Position numbers and translations under genes: made by a program. Below the pieces are notes generated by a model. It worked only from the letters and a program-made list of their open reading frames with translations. It did no database searches and had not been told where the DNA came from. From CAZFLD01 sp964519835 (GTDB taxonomy: Bacteria; Spirochaetota; Spirochaetia; DSM-27196; CAZFLD01), in contig CAZFLD010000002.1 of NCBI GenBank assembly GCA_964519835.1, positions 62,001 to 126,000 on the forward strand: a stretch of DNA of 64,000 nucleotides, written 5' to 3'. Shown here one piece after another: positions 21,999 to 30,502 of the stretch; position 1 is the first letter of the stretch; every line of letters starts with the position of its first letter.

Positions 21999-24665
21999 AT
22001 GAAGCGTATAGAGCCCATGAACGCGAGCGAAGTACTTCACGGCGACGCGCGTATCGAGGTCTATCCATCGGAAGTGATGGCCGCACAGGCGAGACGCCGT
22101 TCGGTTGACGCCGATTCAACCACGGCGTCGAACTACTATCCGACAATACGAGAGGATCGGTTTGTTTCGTGGGACGCGTTTAAGGAACGGTACTTCCCCC
22201 GGTCGGCACGGGAGCGACCTGCCAATCGATTGATACGCTCGTTGTTCCTCGAGAGGCTGTTCCAAGAGGAGGGATCGGGACAAAGTGGGCAAAAGGGACC
22301 GCTTTCGAGACTGCTGCCGACGGAGTACATCGACGCAATAACCGTGCCCGGCGGCTTGCTCCGTCTCCTTCCAAAGCTCCCGAGTATTCTGACGAATGCG
22401 CCCAGGTCCGCGCCAATGTACGCGGATTTGGCCTACTTGGACGGCCGGTACGAGCGATTCTTGGGAGAGCACGGCCTTTTCGAACCTGCACACAACGCCG
22501 ATGCCGCTTTGCAACTTCCCCGGGTAGTGATCTACTATCCGGAATTGATCGAGGATTGGCCTGAGTTCGGAACGAGTGTTATCAAGGCGGGCGCGGAGTT
22601 GCTTCCGCTCGTCCCCGCGAACGATGTCCCGCTCCACGAGCACGACAATACCCACAACGAGATTTCGAGTTGCCTCGACCGGATTGCGGGGCTTCTGGAC
22701 TACGGTGTTCCGCCGTCGGACATCGTGGTAACAATCGCTCCGTACGAGTCGCTTGCCGCTCGGTTTGCGGCCGAGGCGCGAGTTCGCGACGTGCCGCTAG
22801 CCCTGCGTTCAGGGACCGGACTCGACGAATACGCCGTAGGCAGGTTTATTCGATCCCTCGAGTCGCTGGGAACCGACCTGACCGCCATGCGGCGAGCGGT
22901 TCTTGACCGAGCCGTGCCCTGGAGGGACCGCGATACGGTCGCGCGGCTGGTTGCGATCGGCGTCCGATACGGCTGCCGACGGACCACGGACACCTACGAC
23001 GGCTGGCGCCACGCCATCCTCCAGGCCTCCACCGACCGCGAGGATGCCCGCGGGCTCCGCCGGCTACTTCGGAGAATTACACGCGCCGCAACCGCCGTCG
23101 GCACATCGAGTTCCTTTGCGGAGGTGCGATCACACCTCTACGCCTTTACGTCGCAGTTTCTGGACTCCGAGGCGTGGTCGTCGGTGGACAAGGCGGTTTT
23201 CCAACGCTCTGCGTCGCTGCTCGGCGACCTGATTCAGACCGAGCTGAGCCTCGGCATAACCGCCCGCCGCCCGTGGGCGTTCTACCTCAACGCCCTGAAC
23301 GAGCGCCGCTACGTCGTTCAGCACGCGGGTGACGCCGTGGCCGTGTTCCCCTATCGCGTTGCCGCAGGCATCGATGTCCCTTATCACTTTGTGCTCGGCC
23401 TTTCCGACGCCGCCACCCGCGTACGCTCCGAAGCACCGCTGCCGGAATACGAGGCTGATGCGCTGGGGCTCGAGCCACGAGACCAGTCGGCAGCCTTCCT
23501 CGCGGCGTACAGTCGTCCCGGCTGTCGCCTAAGCTACAGCCGGCGCAGCCCCGATGGGGCGGCGGTGCCGCCGCCGGGCCTGACGCCGGCGGCCGACCCT
23601 GATTTCAACGGTGCCGGCGGCGCGGCGCGGGACCACGTTCGGCTGCCGGACCCGATTCGTGCCGAAGAGGCCATGTTCGCCGGTTTGTGTACCGGGCCGA
23701 CAGCACTCGGCCCAACCCTACGCGCCTCCGCCGAGCGTTGGGCACGGAAAGGGCCGCACAGAATCGGAACACACGGCCGCGGCATAACCGGCGACTGGGT
23801 TTCCAAGGCGCTCGAAAAGGACGGCCGCCTGTTGGTAACTCCCACCCGCCTCGAGCGGGGGCTTTCGTGCGGGCTGAGTCTGCTCTACGAGAACGTGCTT
23901 GCTCTCGAGGATGAGGAGTTCGATCCGGTGGACGAGTCTCCCCGAGACGAAGGCAGCCTGTACCATCAGGTTCTCGAACGCCTGTTCGCTCGAATACGCG
24001 ATGAAGACGGTCGCTTTCGCGCCGTTCATTGCCCGGACTATCTTGCGTGGGCGAGCGAGACTATTGTTGCGGAGATCACCAAGCGGCGGCCACGGGGCGC
24101 GGTTGTCTCGGAGTTTGAAAAGGCCTACCTCCCCGCGCGGTTGCTTCCGGCCATCGCGGAGCTCCTCTCGTGGGACGCAAAGGCCCACGGGGATTTTGCG
24201 GTGGTCGGCCTGGAATCCACGTTCGAGACATCCCAAGGGACGGCGCTCCTTCACGGCCGGGTAGACCGGATTCTCGCAGACAAGGATGGATCGCTGGCGC
24301 TCGTGGATTTTAAGCGCAGCGGTCGATCCGTAAAAAGGGCCCGCTTCGACCCGGAATTGCCGGTGGAAGATCGGAGCCACCAGATTCCGTTTTACCTGAT
24401 TCTTGCATCGGCTGAGGGAAGCGAGGTGAGCGAAGCCGCCTACTTTATCTTGTCCGAGGGCAAGGCTTCAGCTGTCGTAGGCGGGCCAAAAGCCTGGCTC
24501 GGCGACAAAGTCGCCGTCGACGAGGCGGTGGCCGCCACGAGAAAGGCGGTTGAGGTATTTGAGAATCGGGTGCGCTCGGGGGACTTCTCATCCACCGACG
24601 ACAAACGCGCCTGTCGCTTGTGTAGTTTTCGCCCTGTCTGCCGAAGCTGCTACGCCACGGGATAG
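21999..24665 (+). CDS. AddB-like nuclease subunit with probable Fe-S cluster
   Basis: An 888-residue protein forming a pair with the downstream AddA-like helicase, hence likely the AddB/RexB-type subunit of a double-strand-break repair exonuclease. The C-terminal domain is a PD-(D/E)XK nuclease: GSLYHQVLERLF helix, ...LHGRVDRIL, ALVDFKRSG and HQIPFYL. Cysteines C624, C872, C875 and C881 follow the spacing of AddB iron-sulfur nucleases (one distal, then C-x2-C-x5-C); C884 is extra. The N-terminal region has no intact Walker motif, as in AddB. Alternative starts exist near the N terminus (ATG at 21999 or 22017). Confidence 0.8.
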   Translation: MKRIEPMNASEVLHGDARIEVYPSEVMAAQARRRSVDADSTTASNYYPTIREDRFVSWDAFKERYFPRSARERPANRLIRSLFLERLFQEEGSGQSGQKGPLSRLLPTEYIDAITVPGGLLRLLPKLPSILTNAPRSAPMYADLAYLDGRYERFLGEHGLFEPAHNADAALQLPRVVIYYPELIEDWPEFGTSVIKAGAELLPLVPANDVPLHEHDNTHNEISSCLDRIAGLLDYGVPPSDIVVTIAPYESLAARFAAEARVRDVPLALRSGTGLDEYAVGRFIRSLESLGTDLTAMRRAVLDRAVPWRDRDTVARLVAIGVRYGCRRTTDTYDGWRHAILQASTDREDARGLRRLLRRITRAATAVGTSSSFAEVRSHLYAFTSQFLDSEAWSSVDKAVFQRSASLLGDLIQTELSLGITARRPWAFYLNALNERRYVVQHAGDAVAVFPYRVAAGIDVPYHFVLGLSDAATRVRSEAPLPEYEADALGLEPRDQSAAFLAAYSRPGCRLSYSRRSPDGAAVPPPGLTPAADPDFNGAGGAARDHVRLPDPIRAEEAMFAGLCTGPTALGPTLRASAERWARKGPHRIGTHGRGITGDWVSKALEKDGRLLVTPTRLERGLSCGLSLLYENVLALEDEEFDPVDESPRDEGSLYHQVLERLFARIRDEDGRFRAVHCPDYLAWASETIVAEITKRRPRGAVVSEFEKAYLPARLLPAIAELLSWDAKAHGDFAVVGLESTFETSQGTALLHGRVDRILADKDGSLALVDFKRSGRSVKRARFDPELPVEDRSHQIPFYLILASAEGSEVSEAAYFILSEGKASAVVGGPKAWLGDKVAVDEAVAATRKAVEVFENRVRSGDFSSTDDKRACRLCSFRPVCRSCYATG

Positions 24666-24668
24666 CCG

Positions 24669-27600
24669 ATGCAACTCGACCCTGATCAGAACAAAGCGGT
24701 TACTATCGACGAGACCTGCGTGGTGTCCGCGGGTGCCGGGAGCGGCAAAACATCGGTGCTCTCCGAGCGTTTTTTGCGTCTTATCGTCGAAGAGAAGACC
24801 TCCGTCGACCGCATTCTCACGCTCACCTTTACCCGCAAAGCGGCCGCGGAAATGCGTGAGCGCATTTACCACAAGCTTTGTGCCGGTAATGGAGGCGCCG
24901 CCCGGGCTGCCGTTGAGAACTTCGACACGGCTTCGATTTCGACACTCGATTCGTTCTGCGCGCGTATCGTTCGGAGCGAGGCTCTTCGGTTGGGCATTCC
25001 AAGAGAATTTGTAACGGACGAAGAGGCCCAACAGGAGCTCGTCGCGCAGACTGCCTATGACTTCCTTGCCGCCAATCGGCACAACCCCGTGTTTGTGGAC
25101 TACCTCGCGGATTGGGGACTTGCCCGCACTCTTGAAGATGTCTTTGTTGCGATCGGCACCCGATACGGCACACCGGGCGTCGACCAGGATCTCGAGGCTC
25201 TTTTTGAGGCGCAGGAGACGGAAACACTTCAGCGAACAAACGCCTACCTGCACGAACTTCGCACCGTGCTTTTGTCGATCCTGGAAATCGAGGGCGAAAA
25301 GCCCAACGCCCTGGCGAACGCCAAAAAGGCCGTCTCGACCCTAGCCGAGCCCGTGGGGGTCATCGATCCCGATCGCCTCGAAGACATCGGACACCTTGTT
25401 GAGGTTGTGGCGTCATTTTCGCTTCAGGTAGGCGGCTCAAAAAAAACCGAGGCTCTCCTTGCCTACAAAGAGTTGGTCGAACGAGCGCGAGACCTCGGGC
25501 GGTTGGTCGACGCAGGGCTCGAGATGCTTCGTCGTCGCTCGGAGACCGCAATCTTCTTTTCCGCCATTCTGGAGTACTTGGAGGCGGTTAAGTCGGCAAA
25601 ACGGCGGAGCGGAATCCTCGACTACGCCGACGTCGCCGAGTTGTCCATCCATGCGCTCAAGGCGAATCCGCTTCTCTTGGATCACTATCGGAAGCGGTTC
25701 GATGCCGTGATGATAGATGAGTTCCAGGACAACAACGCCCTCCAAAAAGAGCTCTTGTACCTCCTGTCCTCGGTGCCCGGCACCGGAGCCTCCCCGGGGC
25801 CCGGCGAGCTGGCTCGCGGAAAGCTGTTTTTTGTCGGCGATGCCAAGCAATCGATCTACCGATTTCGCGGTGCCGACGTCTCGGTGTTCAGAGGCCTCGC
25901 GCGCGAACTGGCGATTGGGGACGGCACGGCCTTGGAACTGCGCTACAACTATCGCAGCTCACCAGCGATCATCTCCACCGTAAACACGGTGTTCGAGCGT
26001 GTCTTCGCCGAGGCCCACAAGCCGTATGAGGCAGAGCACGGCGCGCTTCTGTCCGGAGTCGAATCGACCATAAAGCCGCACATCGAGCTGTGGCTAAAGG
26101 GTGCAAGCGAGGACGAGTTTCTTTCGCCGGCCGAGGCCGAGGCCTACCACGTGGCGTACCGAATTCGCGAATTGGTGGACGGTCACGAGCTTCTCATTCG
26201 AGACGAGGGCAAAACACGGCCCGCCTCGTTCGACGACATTGCGATCCTATTCCGCAAGTCCTCCGTACAGCGATTCCTCGAGCCGATGCTCCGGCGCTTT
26301 GCGGTGCCCTATCAAACGGAGGCGACCCGCAACCTTCTTCTCGAGGCAAGCACAAACGACTTTTTTGCGATCCTCCAGCTGCTCGTCTACCCCCACGACA
26401 GGGCCGCCTACGCCGCGCTCCTGCGGAGTCCGTTCGTCGGGCTCAGCGACGCGGGATTTGTGTCGGCACTCCGACCGCAGGAAAACGGCGCCTTTGCTCC
26501 GTTTGTGCTGCACCCGGAGGAGGTTCTCTCGGACAAAGACGCTGAGCGCTTTGCGTTCGGGCACATATTGTTCGCGGACCTCGTCGCCCGCGTCGACGTC
26601 GAGACTCCGGCCACACTTGTGTCACGACTGTGGTACGACTACGGATATCGGTACTTCCTCCTCGAGAATCCTCGCCATCACGCCTATCTCGAGCATTTTG
26701 ATTTCTTGTATGAGTTTGCCCTCGCCGCCGAAGGCAAGGCCCTGGTAGATTTTTTGGCCGTGCTTCGCCCCAAGCTCGGAAAGCCCGAACAGCTCGACGG
26801 TGTCGAGCCCATGCGCCGCCGCAGCGGTGGAGTGCGACTGATGACCATCCACAAGGCGAAGGGTCTCGAGTTTCCGGTTGTTTTCTTGGTAGATGCAGGG
26901 TCGACGACTCGACCGCGGTCCGGCGGTCCCCTTTTGTTCTCGGCTCGTTGGGGTCCCGTACCGTCCGTTCGCAGACACAACAAGAGCCCCCTGCCGCGAG
27001 CCGGTAAGTCGGTGAACCTGCTCTTTGAAGAGGCAAAAGACGTCGAGGCGGCCGAGGAAACAGCGGAGTCCAAGCGGCTTTTGTACGTTGCGTGCACACG
27101 TGCCAAGGATCACCTATTTGTTACGGCATCTCACAAATCGGACGAACCGGCGGAGGGGAGCCACTACAAGCTCTTCGAGTCCGCCGTGCTCGAGGGCAAC
27201 CTGTCGGACACCGTGACCCTCCGTGCTCTCGACGATGTTCCAGAGTCGGCAATTATACAGAGCGGGTCCGACCAGATAAGCGTCGACATGGCACAGGTTG
27301 TTGAGCGCTATCAGAACCTCCCCACACCACGTGTGGAGGCCGGCGTGCCTGAGGTGGCGGTCACAACGTTGGCGGCGTCTTACAATGCTATGCGATGGGC
27401 CCCACGATGGGCCGCCGAAGAGGCCGGACCGGACCAAGCGGGCGACGGCGGCACGCCCCAGGCGTCCGGTAATCCCGGCATCGCCGGCGGTCACGGGCCG
27501 GGCGCCGGAGACAAGACGGCGGGCGCACTCGATATCGAGGACCTCTTGACCACGATGGGACTCGAGAACTACTTTGGCACGCTCTGCCACCGTCTTATCG

Positions 27601-28160
27601 AGCACCGGCTCCGCACCGGCAACTTCTCGGCATTTGTGGACCCGCCGGTCGACCGCTTGGATCTGGCGCCCGACACCGTCGCTCGCCTGGTACACACCGC
27701 CCGAGAGCTCGCGCAAACGCTCTTCAGCCGGGCCGAGATGCAAGCTCTGGTGGCCCCGGAAAACCCCGCGGAACACGACGGAGCCGCAAAAACGGTGGAA
27801 AGCGAAGTCCCTTTTTTGATGCGCTTTGCGGATAAAGCCCTGGTTCGAGGCACGATCGACTTGCTTGTTACCCAGAAAGATCGATCCATTGTCGTCGATT
27901 TCAAGACGGACAAGCACGAGGCGCCGGAACACCACGCCGCACAGCTCGCCTTCTACCGGTTGGCCGCCCGGAGTCTTGCCGGCCACGACGTCGTCACGTA
28001 CCTCGCCTACGTGCGATCGGGGCGAATTGTTGAGGTCCTCGATGAGGGCACCGAAGCACTTTGCGACGCGGCGGTAGCGGCTTTCCAAGCCGGTCCCGAG
28101 CGTGGGCCGGGCAGTGGGACCGAGAGTTTGGTTGACGGCGTGCCAAAAGGCGGACGGTAG
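24669..28160 (+). CDS. AddA-like UvrD/RecB-family helicase-nuclease
   Basis: A 1163-residue superfamily 1 helicase. The N terminus has the Q-motif LDPDQNKAV and Walker A SAGAGSGKT (K27), then LTLTFTRKAAAEM, the DEXX-type MIDEFQDNN, VGDAKQSIYRFRGAD and the late motif MTIHKAKGLEFPVVFL with VACTRAKDHLF. The C terminus is a PD-(D/E)XK nuclease (RGTIDLLV, IVVDFKTDK, AQLAFYRLA). This is the AddA/RexA arrangement. A glycine- and proline-rich linker (~915-950) separates helicase and nuclease parts. It starts 3 bp after the AddB-like stop. The pair should resect double-strand ends for recombination. Confidence 0.9.
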   Translation: MQLDPDQNKAVTIDETCVVSAGAGSGKTSVLSERFLRLIVEEKTSVDRILTLTFTRKAAAEMRERIYHKLCAGNGGAARAAVENFDTASISTLDSFCARIVRSEALRLGIPREFVTDEEAQQELVAQTAYDFLAANRHNPVFVDYLADWGLARTLEDVFVAIGTRYGTPGVDQDLEALFEAQETETLQRTNAYLHELRTVLLSILEIEGEKPNALANAKKAVSTLAEPVGVIDPDRLEDIGHLVEVVASFSLQVGGSKKTEALLAYKELVERARDLGRLVDAGLEMLRRRSETAIFFSAILEYLEAVKSAKRRSGILDYADVAELSIHALKANPLLLDHYRKRFDAVMIDEFQDNNALQKELLYLLSSVPGTGASPGPGELARGKLFFVGDAKQSIYRFRGADVSVFRGLARELAIGDGTALELRYNYRSSPAIISTVNTVFERVFAEAHKPYEAEHGALLSGVESTIKPHIELWLKGASEDEFLSPAEAEAYHVAYRIRELVDGHELLIRDEGKTRPASFDDIAILFRKSSVQRFLEPMLRRFAVPYQTEATRNLLLEASTNDFFAILQLLVYPHDRAAYAALLRSPFVGLSDAGFVSALRPQENGAFAPFVLHPEEVLSDKDAERFAFGHILFADLVARVDVETPATLVSRLWYDYGYRYFLLENPRHHAYLEHFDFLYEFALAAEGKALVDFLAVLRPKLGKPEQLDGVEPMRRRSGGVRLMTIHKAKGLEFPVVFLVDAGSTTRPRSGGPLLFSARWGPVPSVRRHNKSPLPRAGKSVNLLFEEAKDVEAAEETAESKRLLYVACTRAKDHLFVTASHKSDEPAEGSHYKLFESAVLEGNLSDTVTLRALDDVPESAIIQSGSDQISVDMAQVVERYQNLPTPRVEAGVPEVAVTTLAASYNAMRWAPRWAAEEAGPDQAGDGGTPQASGNPGIAGGHGPGAGDKTAGALDIEDLLTTMGLENYFGTLCHRLIEHRLRTGNFSAFVDPPVDRLDLAPDTVARLVHTARELAQTLFSRAEMQALVAPENPAEHDGAAKTVESEVPFLMRFADKALVRGTIDLLVTQKDRSIVVDFKTDKHEAPEHHAAQLAFYRLAARSLAGHDVVTYLAYVRSGRIVEVLDEGTEALCDAAVAAFQAGPERGPGSGTESLVDGVPKGGR

Positions 28161-28180
28161 AGCCGAAAGCCCGGACGTGG

Positions 28181-28186
28181 TAGAGT
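28181..28186 (+). promoter_or_regulatory. -10 box of the first moxR gene
   Basis: TAGAGT, 8 bp before the ATG at 28195, with no Shine-Dalgarno sequence and no clear -35 box. Confidence 0.3.
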
Positions 28187-28194
28187 TTCGCGCC

Positions 28195-29181
28195 ATGAGC
28201 TCCGCCGAACGCAACCCTCGCGGGGGGATACCGGGCGATCCGGACGAACGAATCAGCGCCATGCTTCAGACCCTCGGCAGTGTCATTCGTGGCAAAGGCG
28301 AGTTTTTAGAGCTTTTTCTGGCGTGCTTCCTCGCCGGTGGTCACGTGCTTATCGAAGACCTTCCGGGCTTGGGGAAAACGACTGTGGCCAAGACCCTGGC
28401 ACGCCTTATCGCAGGTGACGATAAGAACCCCATCGACTTCAAGCGCATCCAGTTCACGCCGGATCTGTTGCCCTACGACATAACCGGAGTTGATGTCTTT
28501 GATCCGGACAAAAAAAGCTTTGTGTTCTCGCCGGGACCTATCTTCGCCAACATAGTGCTGGCCGATGAGATCAACAGGACAACACCAAAGGTTCAGTCGG
28601 CGTTGCTCGAGGTGATGGCCGAGAGCCAGGTGACCGTGGGCAATACAACGCACACGTTGGACGCCCTCTTTTTTGTTGCCGCAACACAGAATCCGCTCGA
28701 AATCGAGGGAACATATCCACTTCCGGTGGCACAACTGGATCGTTTTATGATGCGTTTGGCGATCGGATTCCCCGATGCAAAATCTGAGTTTCGTATCCTC
28801 AAAGACAATCCCTCGGCCCGTGTCATGCCCGAAGTGCAGCCGGTTGTGACCGCCACGGATGTTGTGAAGCTCCGGGATTCGGCGGCGGGTGTTTTTGTTG
28901 CCGACGAGTTGATCGAGGCGACGGTCCGGATTGCCCACGCCACCCGGGAGCACGATGCAGTGGAGTTTGGTGCATCTCCGCGGGCGGGGCTGATGCTGCT
29001 TGCCGCGGCCCGGGCCCTCGCGCTGGTCCGTGGCCGAGACTTCGTCACGGACGAGGACCTCGTCGATACCGTGGTACCGGTGATTGCCCATAGGCTGCGA
29101 TTCAAGGACCCCCGCATAAGCGTTGCGGGTTTGCTTCGTGATGCCGCTATCGAGGCGGTCGATGCACCGCTCAAGAAGTAA
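28195..29181 (+). CDS. MoxR-family AAA+ ATPase (module 1)
   Basis: A 328-residue MoxR/RavA-type AAA+ ATPase with Walker A EDLPGLGKTT, Walker B VLADEINRT, the sensor region QNPLEIEGTYPLPVAQLDRF and the C-terminal lid with ASPRAGLML. MoxR ATPases act as chaperones that mature or assemble partner complexes, usually encoded together with DUF58 (VWA-like) proteins, as here. The frame is open upstream; the ATG at 28195 was chosen. Its end overlaps the DUF58 gene by 20 bp. Confidence 0.92.
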   Translation: MSSAERNPRGGIPGDPDERISAMLQTLGSVIRGKGEFLELFLACFLAGGHVLIEDLPGLGKTTVAKTLARLIAGDDKNPIDFKRIQFTPDLLPYDITGVDVFDPDKKSFVFSPGPIFANIVLADEINRTTPKVQSALLEVMAESQVTVGNTTHTLDALFFVAATQNPLEIEGTYPLPVAQLDRFMMRLAIGFPDAKSEFRILKDNPSARVMPEVQPVVTATDVVKLRDSAAGVFVADELIEATVRIAHATREHDAVEFGASPRAGLMLLAAARALALVRGRDFVTDEDLVDTVVPVIAHRLRFKDPRISVAGLLRDAAIEAVDAPLKK

Positions 29182-30502
29182 GCGCGCGGCCGGTAACGGG
29201 AAGCAAAACAGAGGATTCGCGCCCACCGCCTCGTGGTTTTTTGTCGTGAGTGTGGCCGGCTTGCTTTTTGTGGTCGGCGTTGCTCGCTCGGAACCGGCCG
29301 CCGCGATCTCCGGCGGCTTTTTTCTGGTGGCGCTTATTCTGTTCGCGGTAGCCAACACAGTTGCCTTTATGGCTGTTTCCCGGCGCCTTGGCAGAAGCTC
29401 ACCGATCCACCTGTCCCCCCGTGTAAGCGCGGCAGACGAGGGTGAAACACGTACTCTACTGCTTCACATCGAACCGGGGGCCCGCGCACTCACCCCGTTT
29501 GCGCCGTTTTTGTTCTACGTTCTTTCGACTGATCTCTCCTTTGGTACCAGAGCCATCTCCGCGCGTCTGCGACTTCGTACGCACTTCGACTCCGCCGAGC
29601 TGCGCGTAAGATGTGACCGGCGCGGCCGGTACACGGGACCTCACTTCACGCTTACCATCATGGATCTTCTGGGATTCACACAAACACGAGTCGTTTCGGC
29701 GGAGACTCGGGAGCTTATCGTACACCCCATTGCGCACCCCGCAACCCTTCGACTCCCGCGCGCGCGGGAGGGTGAACGGACCGTCAGGTCCGAGCGGCGA
29801 CGGCGAGGTGAGGAGCTACTCGAGGTCAGGGACTACGTCCCGGGCGACGATGTGAGGCGAATCCATTGGAAGCTTCTCGCCCACGCCGGGAGGTTGCTGG
29901 TGCGCGTCGAAGAACAGATCCCTCCGCCTCAGGCGCGTTGCCGGTTTGTCCTTTGCGGAGACACTGCTCTCCAGGCGGGAAATCGGACGGTGTGTGGGGA
30001 TCCGGCGACCTACGGCGATCGGTTGACGCAGGTGTTCCTGTCGGCGTTCGACCGGGCCCGGGCGCAGGATGTCGTAGCCGAGTGGACAATTCCGCCGACC
30101 GACTCCGGCGGCGGCGGCGATTCCGGTCCGCGGCGTGGCTTTGACCGCGATGCCCTGCGCGACGGCCTGGCTGCCTTTTTGCCCGGCGGACCGCCCGACG
30201 CCACGTCCGTCGCCACGCCGCCGGACGAGACGCCTACCATCGTTGTTGCGCCACCGGAATCGGCGACGGCCGCGCAGCTGGTTTCGCGGTTGAGGCGGCG
30301 GGCCCGTGTGTACATTGTGTTGCCACCGGGCATGGATAGGGTCGGCGAAGCTCGCATTGCGAGAATCAAGGCCGCGTTCCTTCGAAACGCACGGCGCCCG
30401 CCTGCACCATCGCCCCGGGAGCGGAACGCTGTGCAAGAAGCCGTTGAACGCGATATAGTGGCCTTCCGGCATGCAGGAGCTTCACACGTCGAAGTTGTTT
30501 AG
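29162..30502 (+). CDS. DUF58 protein (module 1)
   Basis: A 446-residue protein with two N-terminal membrane helices (~22-60) and the DUF58 signature RRRGEELLEVRDYVPGDD followed by RRIHWKLLAHAGRLLVRV. The later part contains proline/glycine-rich low-complexity stretches (GGGGDSGPRRG, GGPPDATSVATPPDE) unusual for the family. The start ATG at 29162 has GAGG 9 bp upstream and lies inside the end of moxR. Likely partner of the MoxR ATPase and the transglutaminase that follows. Confidence 0.88.
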   Translation: MHRSRSKRAAGNGKQNRGFAPTASWFFVVSVAGLLFVVGVARSEPAAAISGGFFLVALILFAVANTVAFMAVSRRLGRSSPIHLSPRVSAADEGETRTLLLHIEPGARALTPFAPFLFYVLSTDLSFGTRAISARLRLRTHFDSAELRVRCDRRGRYTGPHFTLTIMDLLGFTQTRVVSAETRELIVHPIAHPATLRLPRAREGERTVRSERRRRGEELLEVRDYVPGDDVRRIHWKLLAHAGRLLVRVEEQIPPPQARCRFVLCGDTALQAGNRTVCGDPATYGDRLTQVFLSAFDRARAQDVVAEWTIPPTDSGGGGDSGPRRGFDRDALRDGLAAFLPGGPPDATSVATPPDETPTIVVAPPESATAAQLVSRLRRRARVYIVLPPGMDRVGEARIARIKAAFLRNARRPPAPSPRERNAVQEAVERDIVAFRHAGASHVEVV

